This document shows, in pieces, positions 18,214 to 27,785 of a stretch of DNA of 64,000 bases. The first letter of the stretch is position 1. Each line of letters begins with the position of its first letter. The notes beneath the pieces are model-generated. The model made no database searches and was not told the origin of the DNA. It was given only the letters and a program-made list of their open reading frames with translations. This DNA is from Synechococcus lacustris (GTDB taxonomy: Bacteria; Cyanobacteriota; Cyanobacteriia; PCC-6307; Cyanobiaceae), in NCBI GenBank assembly GCA_903943975.1, contig CAJAQB010000014.1:62001-126000 (forward strand), given 5' to 3'. The translations under genes and the position numbers were made by a program.

Positions 18214-19407
18214 TCAGCCTGCCGCCACTGCCTTGGCTTGGGTCTGGGTCCAGGCGGAAACACAGGGGATGCGGCGCCGGTCACAACGGTCGGCAAAGCG
18301 GCGGGCCACATCCACCACTTCCGCCAGCAAACCGTCGTCGAGGGTGGTGGGCTTGAGGCCCAGGTCGATCAAACAACGGTTGTCCACGATCAGATCGTTT
18401 TCAATCGCCTCCTTGCGGGGGTTGGGCAGGAAATTGATCTCGGCACCGGTTACGGCCGCCACCTTTTCGGCGAGATCCTTAACCCGATGGCTTTCGGTCA
18501 TCTGGTTGAAGATCTTCACCTTGTCGGTGGAGGTGGGTGGATTCTCAATGGCCAGCTGCACGCACTTCACCGAATCACGGATGTGAATAAAGGCGCGGGT
18601 CTGACCACCGGTGCCGTGGACGCTGAGCGGATAGCCAATCGCCGCCTGCATCAGGAAGCGGTTAAGCACGGTGCCGTAGTCACCGTCGTAATCAAAGCGG
18701 TTGGAGAGCCGGGGGTCCCTGTCGGTGAGTTCGGTGTTGGTGCCCCACACAATCCCCTGGTGGAGATCTGTGATTCGGATTGAATCGTTTTTGTTGTAGT
18801 AAAAGAAAAGCAGCTGATCCAGCGTCTTCGTCATGTGATAGACGCTGCCGGGATCAGTGGGGTGCAGGATGTTTTCCCGGAAACGGGTGCCATCCGGCTG
18901 GGGCACTTCCACCGTGAGGTATCCCTCGGGGATCGTGGCGCCACGGTGGGAGCCATAGCCGTAAACCCCCATGGTGCCGAGGTGCACGATGTGGATGTCT
19001 AGGCCGCTCTCAACGATGGCGCAGAGCAGGTTGTGGGTGCCGTTGACGTTGTTATCAACCGTGTAGCGCTTATTGCGCGACGACTTCATTGAGTAGGGCG
19101 CCGCCCGTTGTTCGGCGAAATGGACCACGGCGCCGGGCTGTTCGCTGCGCAGCAGGCCCAGCAGCTGGTCGTAATCATGGGCAATGTCCATGGACACAAA
19201 GCGCATGGCCCTGCCGCCGCTTTGTTCCCACACCTCAAGGCGGTCGCCGATGCCGGCGATCGGGGTGAGTGACTCAACCCCGAGTTCCAGGTCGATCTTG
19301 CGACGGCTGAGGTTGTCGACCACCACCACGTCGTGGCCGTTTTCGGCCAGGTTCACGGCACAGGGCCAGCCACAGAAGCCGTCACCACCGAGTACCAGGA
19401 CCTTCAC
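18214..19407 (-). CDS. sqdB: UDP-sulfoquinovose synthase
   Basis: VKVLVLGGDGFCGWPCAVNLAENGHDV, YGYGSHRGATIPEGYL, YHMTKTLD; GTG start assumed. Confidence 0.96.
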   Translation of the reverse strand: MKVLVLGGDGFCGWPCAVNLAENGHDVVVVDNLSRRKIDLELGVESLTPIAGIGDRLEVWEQSGGRAMRFVSMDIAHDYDQLLGLLRSEQPGAVVHFAEQRAAPYSMKSSRNKRYTVDNNVNGTHNLLCAIVESGLDIHIVHLGTMGVYGYGSHRGATIPEGYLTVEVPQPDGTRFRENILHPTDPGSVYHMTKTLDQLLFFYYNKNDSIRITDLHQGIVWGTNTELTDRDPRLSNRFDYDGDYGTVLNRFLMQAAIGYPLSVHGTGGQTRAFIHIRDSVKCVQLAIENPPTSTDKVKIFNQMTESHRVKDLAEKVAAVTGAEINFLPNPRKEAIENDLIVDNRCLIDLGLKPTTLDDGLLAEVVDVARRFADRCDRRRIPCVSAWTQTQAKAVAAG

Positions 19408-19469
19408 GACTGTCTCCTGCGATTGGAGCAATGCTCCATCGGGGCAAGCTACTACAGGGATCCGGCGGC

Positions 19470-19640
19470 TCAGCTGATGCGAATCGCCACGGCCACCATG
19501 GCCACCACCACCCCTACCCCCACACCGATCAACAGCAGTCGGCGACTGGTGGAACCGGCGCTAGGGGGATCCACGTAGCGCATGCGCGGTTCGGTGGCGA
19601 AGGCGTTCAGGCGGCCTCCGTCTTCTTTGGTGACTGCCAT
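19470..19640 (-). CDS. psb34: Psb34-like small single-TM protein (56 aa)
   Basis: MAVTKEDGGRLNAFATEPRMRYVDPPSAGSTSRRLLLIGVGVGVVVAMVAVAIRIS resembles the ssl1498/Psb34 family; missing from ORF track. Confidence 0.75.
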   Translation of the reverse strand: MAVTKEDGGRLNAFATEPRMRYVDPPSAGSTSRRLLLIGVGVGVVVAMVAVAIRIS

Positions 19641-19725
19641 CGGACTCTGATCTCTGATTTGACCCTATGGATTTACGGCGCCCTTGGGGTGGGCCCTTAA
19701 GAAGCTGCAATAGCCCAGGGGCGGG

Positions 19726-20544
19726 CTAGCTGCCCACCCGCCCCTGGCTGGGGGAACTGGCGGCCGCCTCGGGCCGGCGGCCCATGGGTTGGGCCTGGAA
19801 GGCCCAGCGACCGGCTTGGGTGGCCAGCTTCATGGCCAAGGCCATGGCTGCAGGCTGGCCGCTCAGGGCGATGGCGCTGTTGATCAAGAGGGCATCGGCG
19901 CCGGCCTCCATGGCCAGGGCGGCATCACTGGGCACGCCGATGCCGGCATCCACCACCACCGGCACCTGGGCGGCTTCGATGATCAGGCGAATGTTTGAGA
20001 GGTTGCCCAGGCCCTGGCCGCTGCCGATGGGGGAGGCCAGGGGCATCACCGTGGCGCAGCCCACTTGCTCCAGGCGCTTGGCCAGCACTGGGTCGGCATT
20101 GATGTAGGGCAGCACTGCAAAGCCCTCCTTCACCAGCAGCTCAGCGGCTTCCAGGGTGCCGATCGGGTCTGGCAGTAGGTGGGGTCCGGGGGGGATCACC
20201 TCCAGTTTCACGAAGTTGTTGTCTGCTTGGCCGGCCAGCTTGGCCAGCTCCCGCCCCAGCCGTGCCACCCGAATTGCCTCTTCGGCAGTGGCACAGCCGG
20301 CGGTGTTGGGCAGCATCCAGATCCGGCGCCAGTCGATTGCTTCGATCAGGCCTTCGTGGCCGGGGGCCTGGCTCTGCACCCGGCGCACCGCCACGGTCAC
20401 GATTTCGCAGCCGCTGGCCTCGATGCTTTGCTGCAGGCTGCTGAGGTTTGGGTACTTGCCGGTGCCGGTCATCAGGCGACTGTTGAAGCGCCGGCCGGCG
20501 ATCACGAGGGCATCGTCCTGGGCCATGGGATAAGCGAGCTGCAT
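19726..20544 (-). CDS. thiG: Thiazole synthase ThiG
   Basis: LMTGTGKYPNLSSLQQSIEASGCEIVTVAVRR, VDAGIGVPSDAALAMEAGADALLINSAIA. Confidence 0.97.
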   Translation of the reverse strand: MQLAYPMAQDDALVIAGRRFNSRLMTGTGKYPNLSSLQQSIEASGCEIVTVAVRRVQSQAPGHEGLIEAIDWRRIWMLPNTAGCATAEEAIRVARLGRELAKLAGQADNNFVKLEVIPPGPHLLPDPIGTLEAAELLVKEGFAVLPYINADPVLAKRLEQVGCATVMPLASPIGSGQGLGNLSNIRLIIEAAQVPVVVDAGIGVPSDAALAMEAGADALLINSAIALSGQPAAMALAMKLATQAGRWAFQAQPMGRRPEAAASSPSQGRVGS

Positions 20545-20625
20545 GCGAACGGATAAGAAGCTGGCGTTGATCGCCCGTGGGTCGGGCGCAGGCCCTTTAG
20601 TTTGGGGCCAGAAAACCCTTTGGCC

Positions 20626-21210
20626 ATGCCGCTGTTGCTGCCGCCCCTGCCGCCGGCGCCACTGCCGTTGCAGGCATCATTGCCGTTGTTGGCGGTAACA
20701 CCGGGATCCTTTATCCCGTTCCAAGCGCCAACCCCCGGCAGTATTGGCCCCTTGAATGTGGAGCCGCTGGAGCCGATCAATGCCGATCGGATTCAGGTGG
20801 ACAGCTTTGATCCGGAGGCGCGGGCCCGGCTGCTGGCCGAACAGATGCCCCGGCTCTGGCGGGGGGCGCTCAGCACCCCTGGCGCCTTAAACGCCATACC
20901 GGCTGAATTGGTGGTGACCCGAATGGTGGCCCTGGGCCAGATGCTGGATATCACTGGTTCCCTCTCCCTGGGGGGCGCAACGGTGCCGGTGCAAGCCAAT
21001 ATCAATGCCGAGAGTGACCAGCTTGATCTGTTGCTGTTGGGCGACAACCTGCCGGCCGGCCTGGAGGCCGGGGGTGGTTTTCAGGGGCTGGAGATGCTGC
21101 GCTTGAGCAGCTGGGAAGGGCCCCGGCTCACCAGTGCCGGCGCCATCCTCGAGTTGGCCCCAGCCACCAGGCCGGCGGCCGCGGCGCAGCCGGTGCGGGG
21201 CCTCTGGTAG
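20626..21210 (+). CDS. Hypothetical secreted protein
   Basis: Pro/Leu-rich N-terminus; ORF between thiG and ycf37. Confidence 0.55.
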   Translation: MPLLLPPLPPAPLPLQASLPLLAVTPGSFIPFQAPTPGSIGPLNVEPLEPINADRIQVDSFDPEARARLLAEQMPRLWRGALSTPGALNAIPAELVVTRMVALGQMLDITGSLSLGGATVPVQANINAESDQLDLLLLGDNLPAGLEAGGGFQGLEMLRLSSWEGPRLTSAGAILELAPATRPAAAAQPVRGLW

Positions 21211-21246
21211 GGCCAACGCTCTGCTGCTTTAAGCCTGTTTGCTGCT

Positions 21247-21765
21247 TCAGCCCTCGGGGCTGAGCAGTTTCAGGCGACGGCCGGCGGTGCGATTACTGGG
21301 CTCGAGTTTGAGCACCTGGCGATAGAGCTCAATGGATTCCCCCTGCTTGAGCTGTTTTTCTAGGGAGTAGGCCAGGTTATTGAGCGCTACTGGGTAGTCG
21401 GGCTTAGCCCTGAGGGCAATGCGGTAATGGCGCACCGCCTCAGCGTGGTTCTGTTGGGCCGCCAGGGAGAAGCCAAGGGCGTTTTGGATCAGCGCCTGGG
21501 CCTCAGGGGGTTCCTGGTCAGCCTGCTTTACAGCCCGTTTGAGGGTGGCCACCGCTTGGCCATAGAGGCGTTTGTTTAGTTGAACGGAACCCAATTCATA
21601 GAGGCTGGCGCTGTCTGTGCTGGGTCCGTTGCAGTCACGTTCAAGGCTGGTCAGACGCACTTCGTCTTGGCGCACCCGCCATACCTGACGGCCCACCACC
21701 ACAGCCACAACGCCAAGAAGCAAGATCAGCCCCAGCAGATAGGCCTGGGGCAAGCTGATGTCCAT
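21247..21765 (-). CDS. ycf37: Ycf37-like TPR protein
   Basis: N-terminal TM plus TPR units; MDISLPQAYLLGLILLLG. Confidence 0.75.
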   Translation of the reverse strand: MDISLPQAYLLGLILLLGVVAVVVGRQVWRVRQDEVRLTSLERDCNGPSTDSASLYELGSVQLNKRLYGQAVATLKRAVKQADQEPPEAQALIQNALGFSLAAQQNHAEAVRHYRIALRAKPDYPVALNNLAYSLEKQLKQGESIELYRQVLKLEPSNRTAGRRLKLLSPEG

Positions 21766-21782
21766 GGGACCTTGCTGGCCCC

Positions 21783-22130
21783 TCAGGCCTTGGCGGCGCC
21801 AACCACCGTCTCGAACCCATTGGGATCAAGAATGGCGAGTTGGGCCAACATCTTGCGGTTGATCTTCACTTCAGCCTTCTTGAGGCCACCGATCAGGCGG
21901 CTGTAGCTGATGCCATTGATCCGGGCGGCGGCGTTGATCCGGGCAATCCAAAGGCGACGGAAATCACGCTTGCGGCGACGACGGTCCCGGTAGGCATTGC
22001 ACAGGGCCTTCATCACCCGCTGGTTGGCCGTGCGGAAGAGGGTGCCATTGCCCCCCCGGAAACCCCGGGCAAGGCGAAGGATCTTGTTGCGACGTTTGCG
22101 GGCTACGTTGCCCCTCTTAACGCGGGCCAT
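21783..22130 (-). CDS. rplT: Ribosomal protein L20
   Basis: [26 protein letters not shown]. Confidence 0.98.
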   Translation of the reverse strand: MARVKRGNVARKRRNKILRLARGFRGGNGTLFRTANQRVMKALCNAYRDRRRRKRDFRRLWIARINAAARINGISYSRLIGGLKKAEVKINRKMLAQLAILDPNGFETVVGAAKA

Positions 22131-22184
22131 GGTTCAAGTACGAACAGAGAGAATTTTCAGTGGGGTTGGGGCCGGGGCCGCAAC

Positions 22185-22382
22185 TCAGGCGTAGGGGAGC
22201 ATGCGGCTCACATTGTCGTGGTCACGCTCATCAACCACGGCCATGGTGCCCAGGTGCCGCTTCCTTTTTGGGCTCTTATGGTCGAGCAGGTGGTTGTGGA
22301 AAGCATGGCGGCGCATGAACTTGCCACCGCCCGTGATCCGGAAGCGCTTGGCGGCAGCTCGGCGGGTCTTGAGCTTTGGCAT
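22185..22382 (-). CDS. rpmI: Ribosomal protein L35
   Basis: [42 protein letters not shown]. Confidence 0.98.
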   Translation of the reverse strand: MPKLKTRRAAAKRFRITGGGKFMRRHAFHNHLLDHKSPKRKRHLGTMAVVDERDHDNVSRMLPYA

Positions 22383-22443
22383 TTCTTACGCCCTGCGCAC
22401 AAACAACCAAAGTACGTCCTCACCTTCCCTTTCGCCAAGCCCC

Positions 22444-23982
22444 ATGGTCCTGTTTCCGACCGCCCCGCTCTGGGGGCTGCTGCTGGGGCTGGCGCTGGTG
22501 GGGGGCTGTCGCCAGACCACCAGCGCTGGGGACCTGCCCCTGCACTGGCCCACCCAGCCGGCCCCGCCCCTGCGGGGGGCTAACCCCCAGCTCTGGGTGG
22601 CCCTGGCGGATCGGTTGCCGGGGACTGCCGTTGCCGGGGGCCCTGAATTAACCCTGGAGTTGCGGGCCGCCACGGGTCGGCTGCGGCTGCGGGATGGGGC
22701 AGGGCTCGATAAACAGGCCGATCAGTTCGAAATCCGCTGGCTGCGGGAGGCGCTGCCGCAGCCGTTTGTGCTGGAAAGGCAGGTGATCGGCCCCTTCCCT
22801 TCCTATGAATCCGCCGCTGAACAGGCGCGGCTTTGGCAGTTGAAGGGGGCCAGCCCCGTGCTGGCCCGGCCGGGGGAATGGGAGGTTTGGGCCCCCCTGG
22901 CCAGCCCGCCCCCCGATGGGCCGGTGCGCCAGGAACACCAGGAGCACCACCAACGCTGGCGGCCGGCCCTGGTTAGCAAGGCTGCCGCTGCCCCCCAGTT
23001 GCTCCAGGGGCCCGTGCGCCTTGAGGCCCCTGGCGGTTTGCTCTGGAAGGGGGTGCGTTATCCCGGGCCTTTTCGACTCCAGGCCGATGCCTACGGCAGT
23101 TGGACCCTGGTGGAACAGCTGCCGATGGAGACCTACCTGGGGGGGGTGGTGCCCCATGAGATCGGCGCCGGTGCTCCGCCGGCGGCCCTAATCGCCCAGG
23201 CGGTGCTGGCCCGCACCTGGGCCGTGGCCAACCAGCGGCGCTTCCAGGTGGATGGTTACCACCTCTGTGCTGACACCCAGTGCCAGGTGTACAGCGATCC
23301 CACCCAGGCGGGCAGCGAGCTACGGGGGGCCCTGCAACGCTCGGCCGGTCAGGTGCTCACCTGGAAAGGGGCCCCGGTGGCCGGGGTTTATAGCGCCAGC
23401 AATGGCGGGGTGGCGGCGGGTTTTGAGGAGGGCTGGCGGGGCCAGGCGCTGCCCTACCTGCGGGCCTTTGTGGATGGACCCCCGGCCCAGCAGAAGCGTT
23501 TTCCCCTGCCCCTGGCCGGCGAGGTCGCCCTGGGGAGATTGTTGAAGGGGGGCGGCGAGCTCTATGGCCAGGGGCATCCCCGCTATCGCTGGCAGCGGCG
23601 CCTTACGGCGGCGGAGCTCACGGCCCTCACGGCCCCAGAGGCGCTTGGCCCCATCAAGGAGTTAGTGGTAGCCAAACGCGGCCCGAGTGGCCGGGTGCAG
23701 GAACTGCTGTTGGTGGGTGCTGCTGGGGAGCTGCGTTTGCAGCAGGACCAGATCCGGCGGCGCCTGCGGATGCTGCCCAGCACCCTGTTTGTGCTGGCGC
23801 CGGAGGGGCCAGGGGTTTGGTTGCTGGAGGGGGGTGGTTTTGGCCATGGGGCCGGCCTTTCCCAGGCGGGTGCCATAGACCTGGCCCAGCGGGGCTGGGG
23901 CAGCGATCGGATCCTGCAGCATTACTTTCCCGGCTCTAGCCTCAGGCCACTGAAAACACTTCAGCCCCAGGGATCCCCTTAA
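22444..23982 (+). CDS. SpoIID/LytB domain protein
   Basis: METYLGGVVPHEIGAGAPPAALIAQAVLARTWAV, YSDPTQAGS, GFGHGAGLSQAGA. Confidence 0.88.
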   Translation: MVLFPTAPLWGLLLGLALVGGCRQTTSAGDLPLHWPTQPAPPLRGANPQLWVALADRLPGTAVAGGPELTLELRAATGRLRLRDGAGLDKQADQFEIRWLREALPQPFVLERQVIGPFPSYESAAEQARLWQLKGASPVLARPGEWEVWAPLASPPPDGPVRQEHQEHHQRWRPALVSKAAAAPQLLQGPVRLEAPGGLLWKGVRYPGPFRLQADAYGSWTLVEQLPMETYLGGVVPHEIGAGAPPAALIAQAVLARTWAVANQRRFQVDGYHLCADTQCQVYSDPTQAGSELRGALQRSAGQVLTWKGAPVAGVYSASNGGVAAGFEEGWRGQALPYLRAFVDGPPAQQKRFPLPLAGEVALGRLLKGGGELYGQGHPRYRWQRRLTAAELTALTAPEALGPIKELVVAKRGPSGRVQELLLVGAAGELRLQQDQIRRRLRMLPSTLFVLAPEGPGVWLLEGGGFGHGAGLSQAGAIDLAQRGWGSDRILQHYFPGSSLRPLKTLQPQGSP

Positions 23983-24007
23983 AGTCTCGCTCACTGCTTC
24001 AGGTGCC

Positions 24008-25354
24008 ATGGCTGCGGGCGATTCAGCTCACCGTGAATCGCTTGCTGCCGACCTCCATGGCTGGGCAGAGGGACGCCGCCGTAAGGCCTTCTTGTTTTTG
24101 GTGGCCTGCCTCGGGGCCGGAGCGGCGCCCCACTGGCTTGGTCCGCTGCGGGGGCTGATGCCCGCCCTCGGTTGTGCCTTAGTGCTCGGGGGTTACAGCC
24201 TGCACACCCTGTTGGCGGCCCGGGATTTGGGGGTTGATGCGCTTGGGGAGCTGCCCCCTGGGGAGTTGCCCAGGGTGGATGTGTTGGTGGCGGCCCGGGA
24301 TGAGGAGACGGTGATTGCCCGGCTGGTGGAGTCTGTGGCGGCCCTCGACTATCCCCAGGATCGCGTCAGCCTCTGGGTGATGGATGACGGCAGCCTGGAC
24401 CACACCCCCCAAATCCTTGAGAACTTGGCCGCCAGCCATCGCTTTCTGCAGGTGCGGCGGCGGCCCCGGGATTCCGGCGGCGGTAAATCTGCGGCCCTGA
24501 ATGCCCTGCTGCCCCAACTGCAGGGGGATTGGTTATTGGTGCTGGATGCCGATGCCAGCCTGGCCTCGGATTTGCTGCAACGGCTGCAACCGCAGCTGCG
24601 TTCCCCCCATTGGGGTGCCCTGCAGCTGCGGAAGGCGGTGGTCCATGCCGGCGCCAACCTGCTCACCCGGGCCCAGGCCCTGGAGATGGCTTTTGATGCG
24701 CAGATGCAGGAGGGGCGGATTGTTCGGGGCGGGATCGGCGAATTGCGCGGCAACGGTCAGTTCCTGCGGCGCCAGGTGCTGCAAGCCTGTGGCGGCTTCA
24801 ACGAAGACACCGTTACCGATGACCTGGACCTGAGCTTTCGTTTGTTGTTGGGGGGATATCCGATTGGTCTTGTTTGGAATCCGCCGGTGCAGGAGGAGCC
24901 CGTTACCCAGTGGTCGGCCCTACTGCGCCAGCGGCAGCGCTGGGCCGAGGGGGGCTTACAGCGCTTCTTTGACTACTGGCCCGCCCTGCTTTCTGATCGG
25001 CTCAGCCGCCGGCAGCAGCTAGATCTGCTCGTTTTCTTCTTGCTCCAATACGTGTTGCCAGTGGCCACCGTGGGTGATTTGTTGGCGTCCCTGGGTTGGC
25101 GCCAGTGGCCCTTACTTTGGCCCCTTTCGATCTCCACCCTCACCCTCAGTGCCCTGGCCCTAGGCCTGGCGGGCCGGCGGCGCAGTGATGGTCCCCCCTT
25201 GCCCGAGAGTTCAGGGCTGCACCTGTTGCTGGCAAACACTTATCTGTTGCATTGGTTCTTGGTGATCCCTTGGGTGAGCTTCAAAATGGCCACTCGACCG
25301 AAGCGCTTGGTGTGGGCCAAAACTAGCCATGCGGGGCTGCCGGTAACCAGTTGA
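24008..25354 (+). CDS. Membrane glycosyltransferase family 2
   Basis: VDVLVAARDEETVIARLVESV, LVLDADAS, QRQRWAEGGLQ motifs. Confidence 0.88.
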   Translation: MAAGDSAHRESLAADLHGWAEGRRRKAFLFLVACLGAGAAPHWLGPLRGLMPALGCALVLGGYSLHTLLAARDLGVDALGELPPGELPRVDVLVAARDEETVIARLVESVAALDYPQDRVSLWVMDDGSLDHTPQILENLAASHRFLQVRRRPRDSGGGKSAALNALLPQLQGDWLLVLDADASLASDLLQRLQPQLRSPHWGALQLRKAVVHAGANLLTRAQALEMAFDAQMQEGRIVRGGIGELRGNGQFLRRQVLQACGGFNEDTVTDDLDLSFRLLLGGYPIGLVWNPPVQEEPVTQWSALLRQRQRWAEGGLQRFFDYWPALLSDRLSRRQQLDLLVFFLLQYVLPVATVGDLLASLGWRQWPLLWPLSISTLTLSALALGLAGRRRSDGPPLPESSGLHLLLANTYLLHWFLVIPWVSFKMATRPKRLVWAKTSHAGLPVTS

Positions 25355-26001
25355 AAAAGCCCTTGCCATGGGGGGCTTTGGCCTGGCTAAGTGCTGGGCA
25401 ATACTTCATTGTGCAGCTGCTGGTGGCCAGGCTTTGGCCCGTTCCCTACAGCTTCACCCGCAACTTCATTAGCGACCTAGGCAATACCAGCTGCGGTTGG
25501 TCTACAAAACATGCCCAGCTTTGGATTTGTTCCCCGGCCCACCACTGGATGAATGCCAGTTTTGTGCTTTTGGGTATAACCACAGCCGCTGGGGCTTTGT
25601 TGTTACGTAAGCAATTACTTCCCAATAGGCTTGGCCTGCTAAGTACGGCTGCTTTTGTGGCCTCAGCCCTGGGCATTGCCATGGTGGGCTTGAATCCAGA
25701 GAATCTTGCTGGCAGCCGCCATATAGCCGGTGCTTACCTTGATTGTTATGGCTCAGTCATGGCCATTGGGTTGTTTGGCTTCTCCCTGAGGCAGCAAAGA
25801 CGTTTCCTTGGGCTGGCAAATTTTAGTTTAATTTCTGCCGGTTTTATTCTGTTGATCAGTGTGGTTTTTGTGGTTAATTACTATTTCCATGTTGGCTCTT
25901 TGTTGGAGCTGGGTCTTGGGGAAGGGGGTTCTGAAAAGTTAAATAATTATCCCATTTATCTTTGGCAAATTAGTGTTGGCCTTTTCTTGCTAAGGCGCTA
26001 A
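25351..26001 (+). CDS. DUF998-like membrane protein
   Basis: Multi-TM; NFISDLGNTSCGW; TTG start overlapping the GT2 stop. Confidence 0.75.
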   Translation: MKKPLPWGALAWLSAGQYFIVQLLVARLWPVPYSFTRNFISDLGNTSCGWSTKHAQLWICSPAHHWMNASFVLLGITTAAGALLLRKQLLPNRLGLLSTAAFVASALGIAMVGLNPENLAGSRHIAGAYLDCYGSVMAIGLFGFSLRQQRRFLGLANFSLISAGFILLISVVFVVNYYFHVGSLLELGLGEGGSEKLNNYPIYLWQISVGLFLLRR

Positions 26002-26146
26002 GGAGGCCGGTTTAATGCGCTGCTTGTGATGCCCTGGTTTAGGTATTTCGCTTGAAATCCTTTGCTTGAAAAGAATTGCTTGATCGAAACTCGAAATAAA
26101 TAATAGATATGTAGTATAAATTACATGGCATTCAGGTGAGGGGCTA

Positions 26147-26683
26147 ATGGCCGTGCAGCGTTTCCTGTGGTCTGGGGCTGGCCTAATTGTGGCGGGGCTG
26201 GCAGGGGTGATTGGCTTTGCTGAATTCAAAACCTGGCAACTGCAGCACGCCCCCCAGCAGGCCGTTTTCCTGGCGGGTGTGATTCCATCCCAGCGGCCAG
26301 AGGGGTTTTATACGGGATCGGTGCCAGGGTTGCAAGGTTCCCCTTGGCAGGGGAAACGGTTCGATGCGCCCCACTCGGCCGGGGTGAATATTTTTCAGTC
26401 CAAAGGTATAGCCACGGCCCAGTACCCCTTCCGCACCTCGGTGGCCCCGGGGGAGTTGGACCCCCAGCGGCAGGTGTTCCGAATTGATTACAACAACCCG
26501 CAAAACCCCTGGTGGGTGCGTTTGTTTTTAGATGAGGTGGTGGAGGTAAAGCCGAATCTGTGGCTGGGTAAGTTGAGCCTGCAGATTATTCCTGGCCATC
26601 CCTTTGGTTTGCTCTTCTTTGAACTAAAAAAAGATTCATTTCGGTATGTGAAGTTGCCGATCTATCAACCCCCTGGTCCGTAG
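26147..26683 (+). CDS. Hypothetical membrane-anchored protein
   Basis: 178 aa with N-terminal TM. Confidence 0.6.
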   Translation: MAVQRFLWSGAGLIVAGLAGVIGFAEFKTWQLQHAPQQAVFLAGVIPSQRPEGFYTGSVPGLQGSPWQGKRFDAPHSAGVNIFQSKGIATAQYPFRTSVAPGELDPQRQVFRIDYNNPQNPWWVRLFLDEVVEVKPNLWLGKLSLQIIPGHPFGLLFFELKKDSFRYVKLPIYQPPGP

Positions 26684-26741
26684 CTTTCCAAGTAAGTGAT
26701 TGCTAGAGTTAGTCTGTTGACTACCTCTAGCTGCTTTACCC

Positions 26742-27704
26742 TTGGACAAGCTTTTTTCCTGGCGAACTGCGCTAACCGTATATGTAGGTTTGATTGTACT
26801 TGATGTTTGGATGCTCTGGGTTACTCCCACCCTGAGCCCTTGGCATTGGGTGGGATTCGCCGGTTTTGTGATCATGCCCTTGGCGCTTGTGGCCATGCGG
26901 CGCACCGGCGACCATCAAAACACGGCAATTACCCAGGTTCATTTGGCTTTCATGGGTTTTGCTGGTTATGCCAACACAATCTTTATACCATCCATTAAAG
27001 AATTTTACTACACCAATACCTGGGGCGTGGGTAATTACTACGTGCCATCGCGCACGGTGTATCCCTTCGGTATTCCTCTGAATAGTGAAGTGATAGTTAC
27101 TTCCCATGCGGCAAGCGCGATTTTGCTTGCCTCATTGATAACTTTTCAATGGATCGTGATGCTGCGTAAGCGGCGCTCGCCAGAAACAATTAAATTGCAT
27201 AAATCTATTGGCATATTTACGGCCGCTGTGGTGTTGCCGATTATGGCCATCACCGGAATCCTCAGTTCGATTTATGTTTTGCGTACTCCTTTTAATCAGG
27301 TAATCTATGGGGCATTGCCTATAATCATTGTTATTTGCCTGATTTCTTCGATCCGTAGTGCTATTGCTGGCAAATTTGTTGAGCATGTTGATTCTGCCTA
27401 CGCGGCCTTTATTGTGCTTTGCTCGGCGGCTCTTTATCGTTTTGCTTGTTTATTTATTTGGCTGGCGCGAGGGGTTTATACCACTCCCACCCAGGCGCCT
27501 GTGGATGGGGCAGCGATCATTACCTATTTGATATTAATTGTTTTCCTTGTGGTTCCCTTTGCGGTAATCGGCCGGCTTAAGCAGAATCTTTTCCCGATCC
27601 TGGCCCTGGCTTCAGTGCTAGTTTGTTCCATGATCTTTGTGCCTTGGCAGTTCTTTGGGGCTCCAACAACCGCCCCTTTCTGGCTTCATATGTCACTCTT
27701 TTAG
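26742..27704 (+). CDS. Polytopic membrane protein of unknown function
   Basis: 320 aa, several hydrophobic helices; TTG start; lower GC than surroundings. Confidence 0.6.
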   Translation: MDKLFSWRTALTVYVGLIVLDVWMLWVTPTLSPWHWVGFAGFVIMPLALVAMRRTGDHQNTAITQVHLAFMGFAGYANTIFIPSIKEFYYTNTWGVGNYYVPSRTVYPFGIPLNSEVIVTSHAASAILLASLITFQWIVMLRKRRSPETIKLHKSIGIFTAAVVLPIMAITGILSSIYVLRTPFNQVIYGALPIIIVICLISSIRSAIAGKFVEHVDSAYAAFIVLCSAALYRFACLFIWLARGVYTTPTQAPVDGAAIITYLILIVFLVVPFAVIGRLKQNLFPILALASVLVCSMIFVPWQFFGAPTTAPFWLHMSLF

Positions 27705-27785
27705 GTGGGTCTTTTAGGTGGGCTTTTGCTTTTAGGGGTCGTCTTTATTGGGCTGAATTAATCTTTATTAATTCATATCAGTCTG

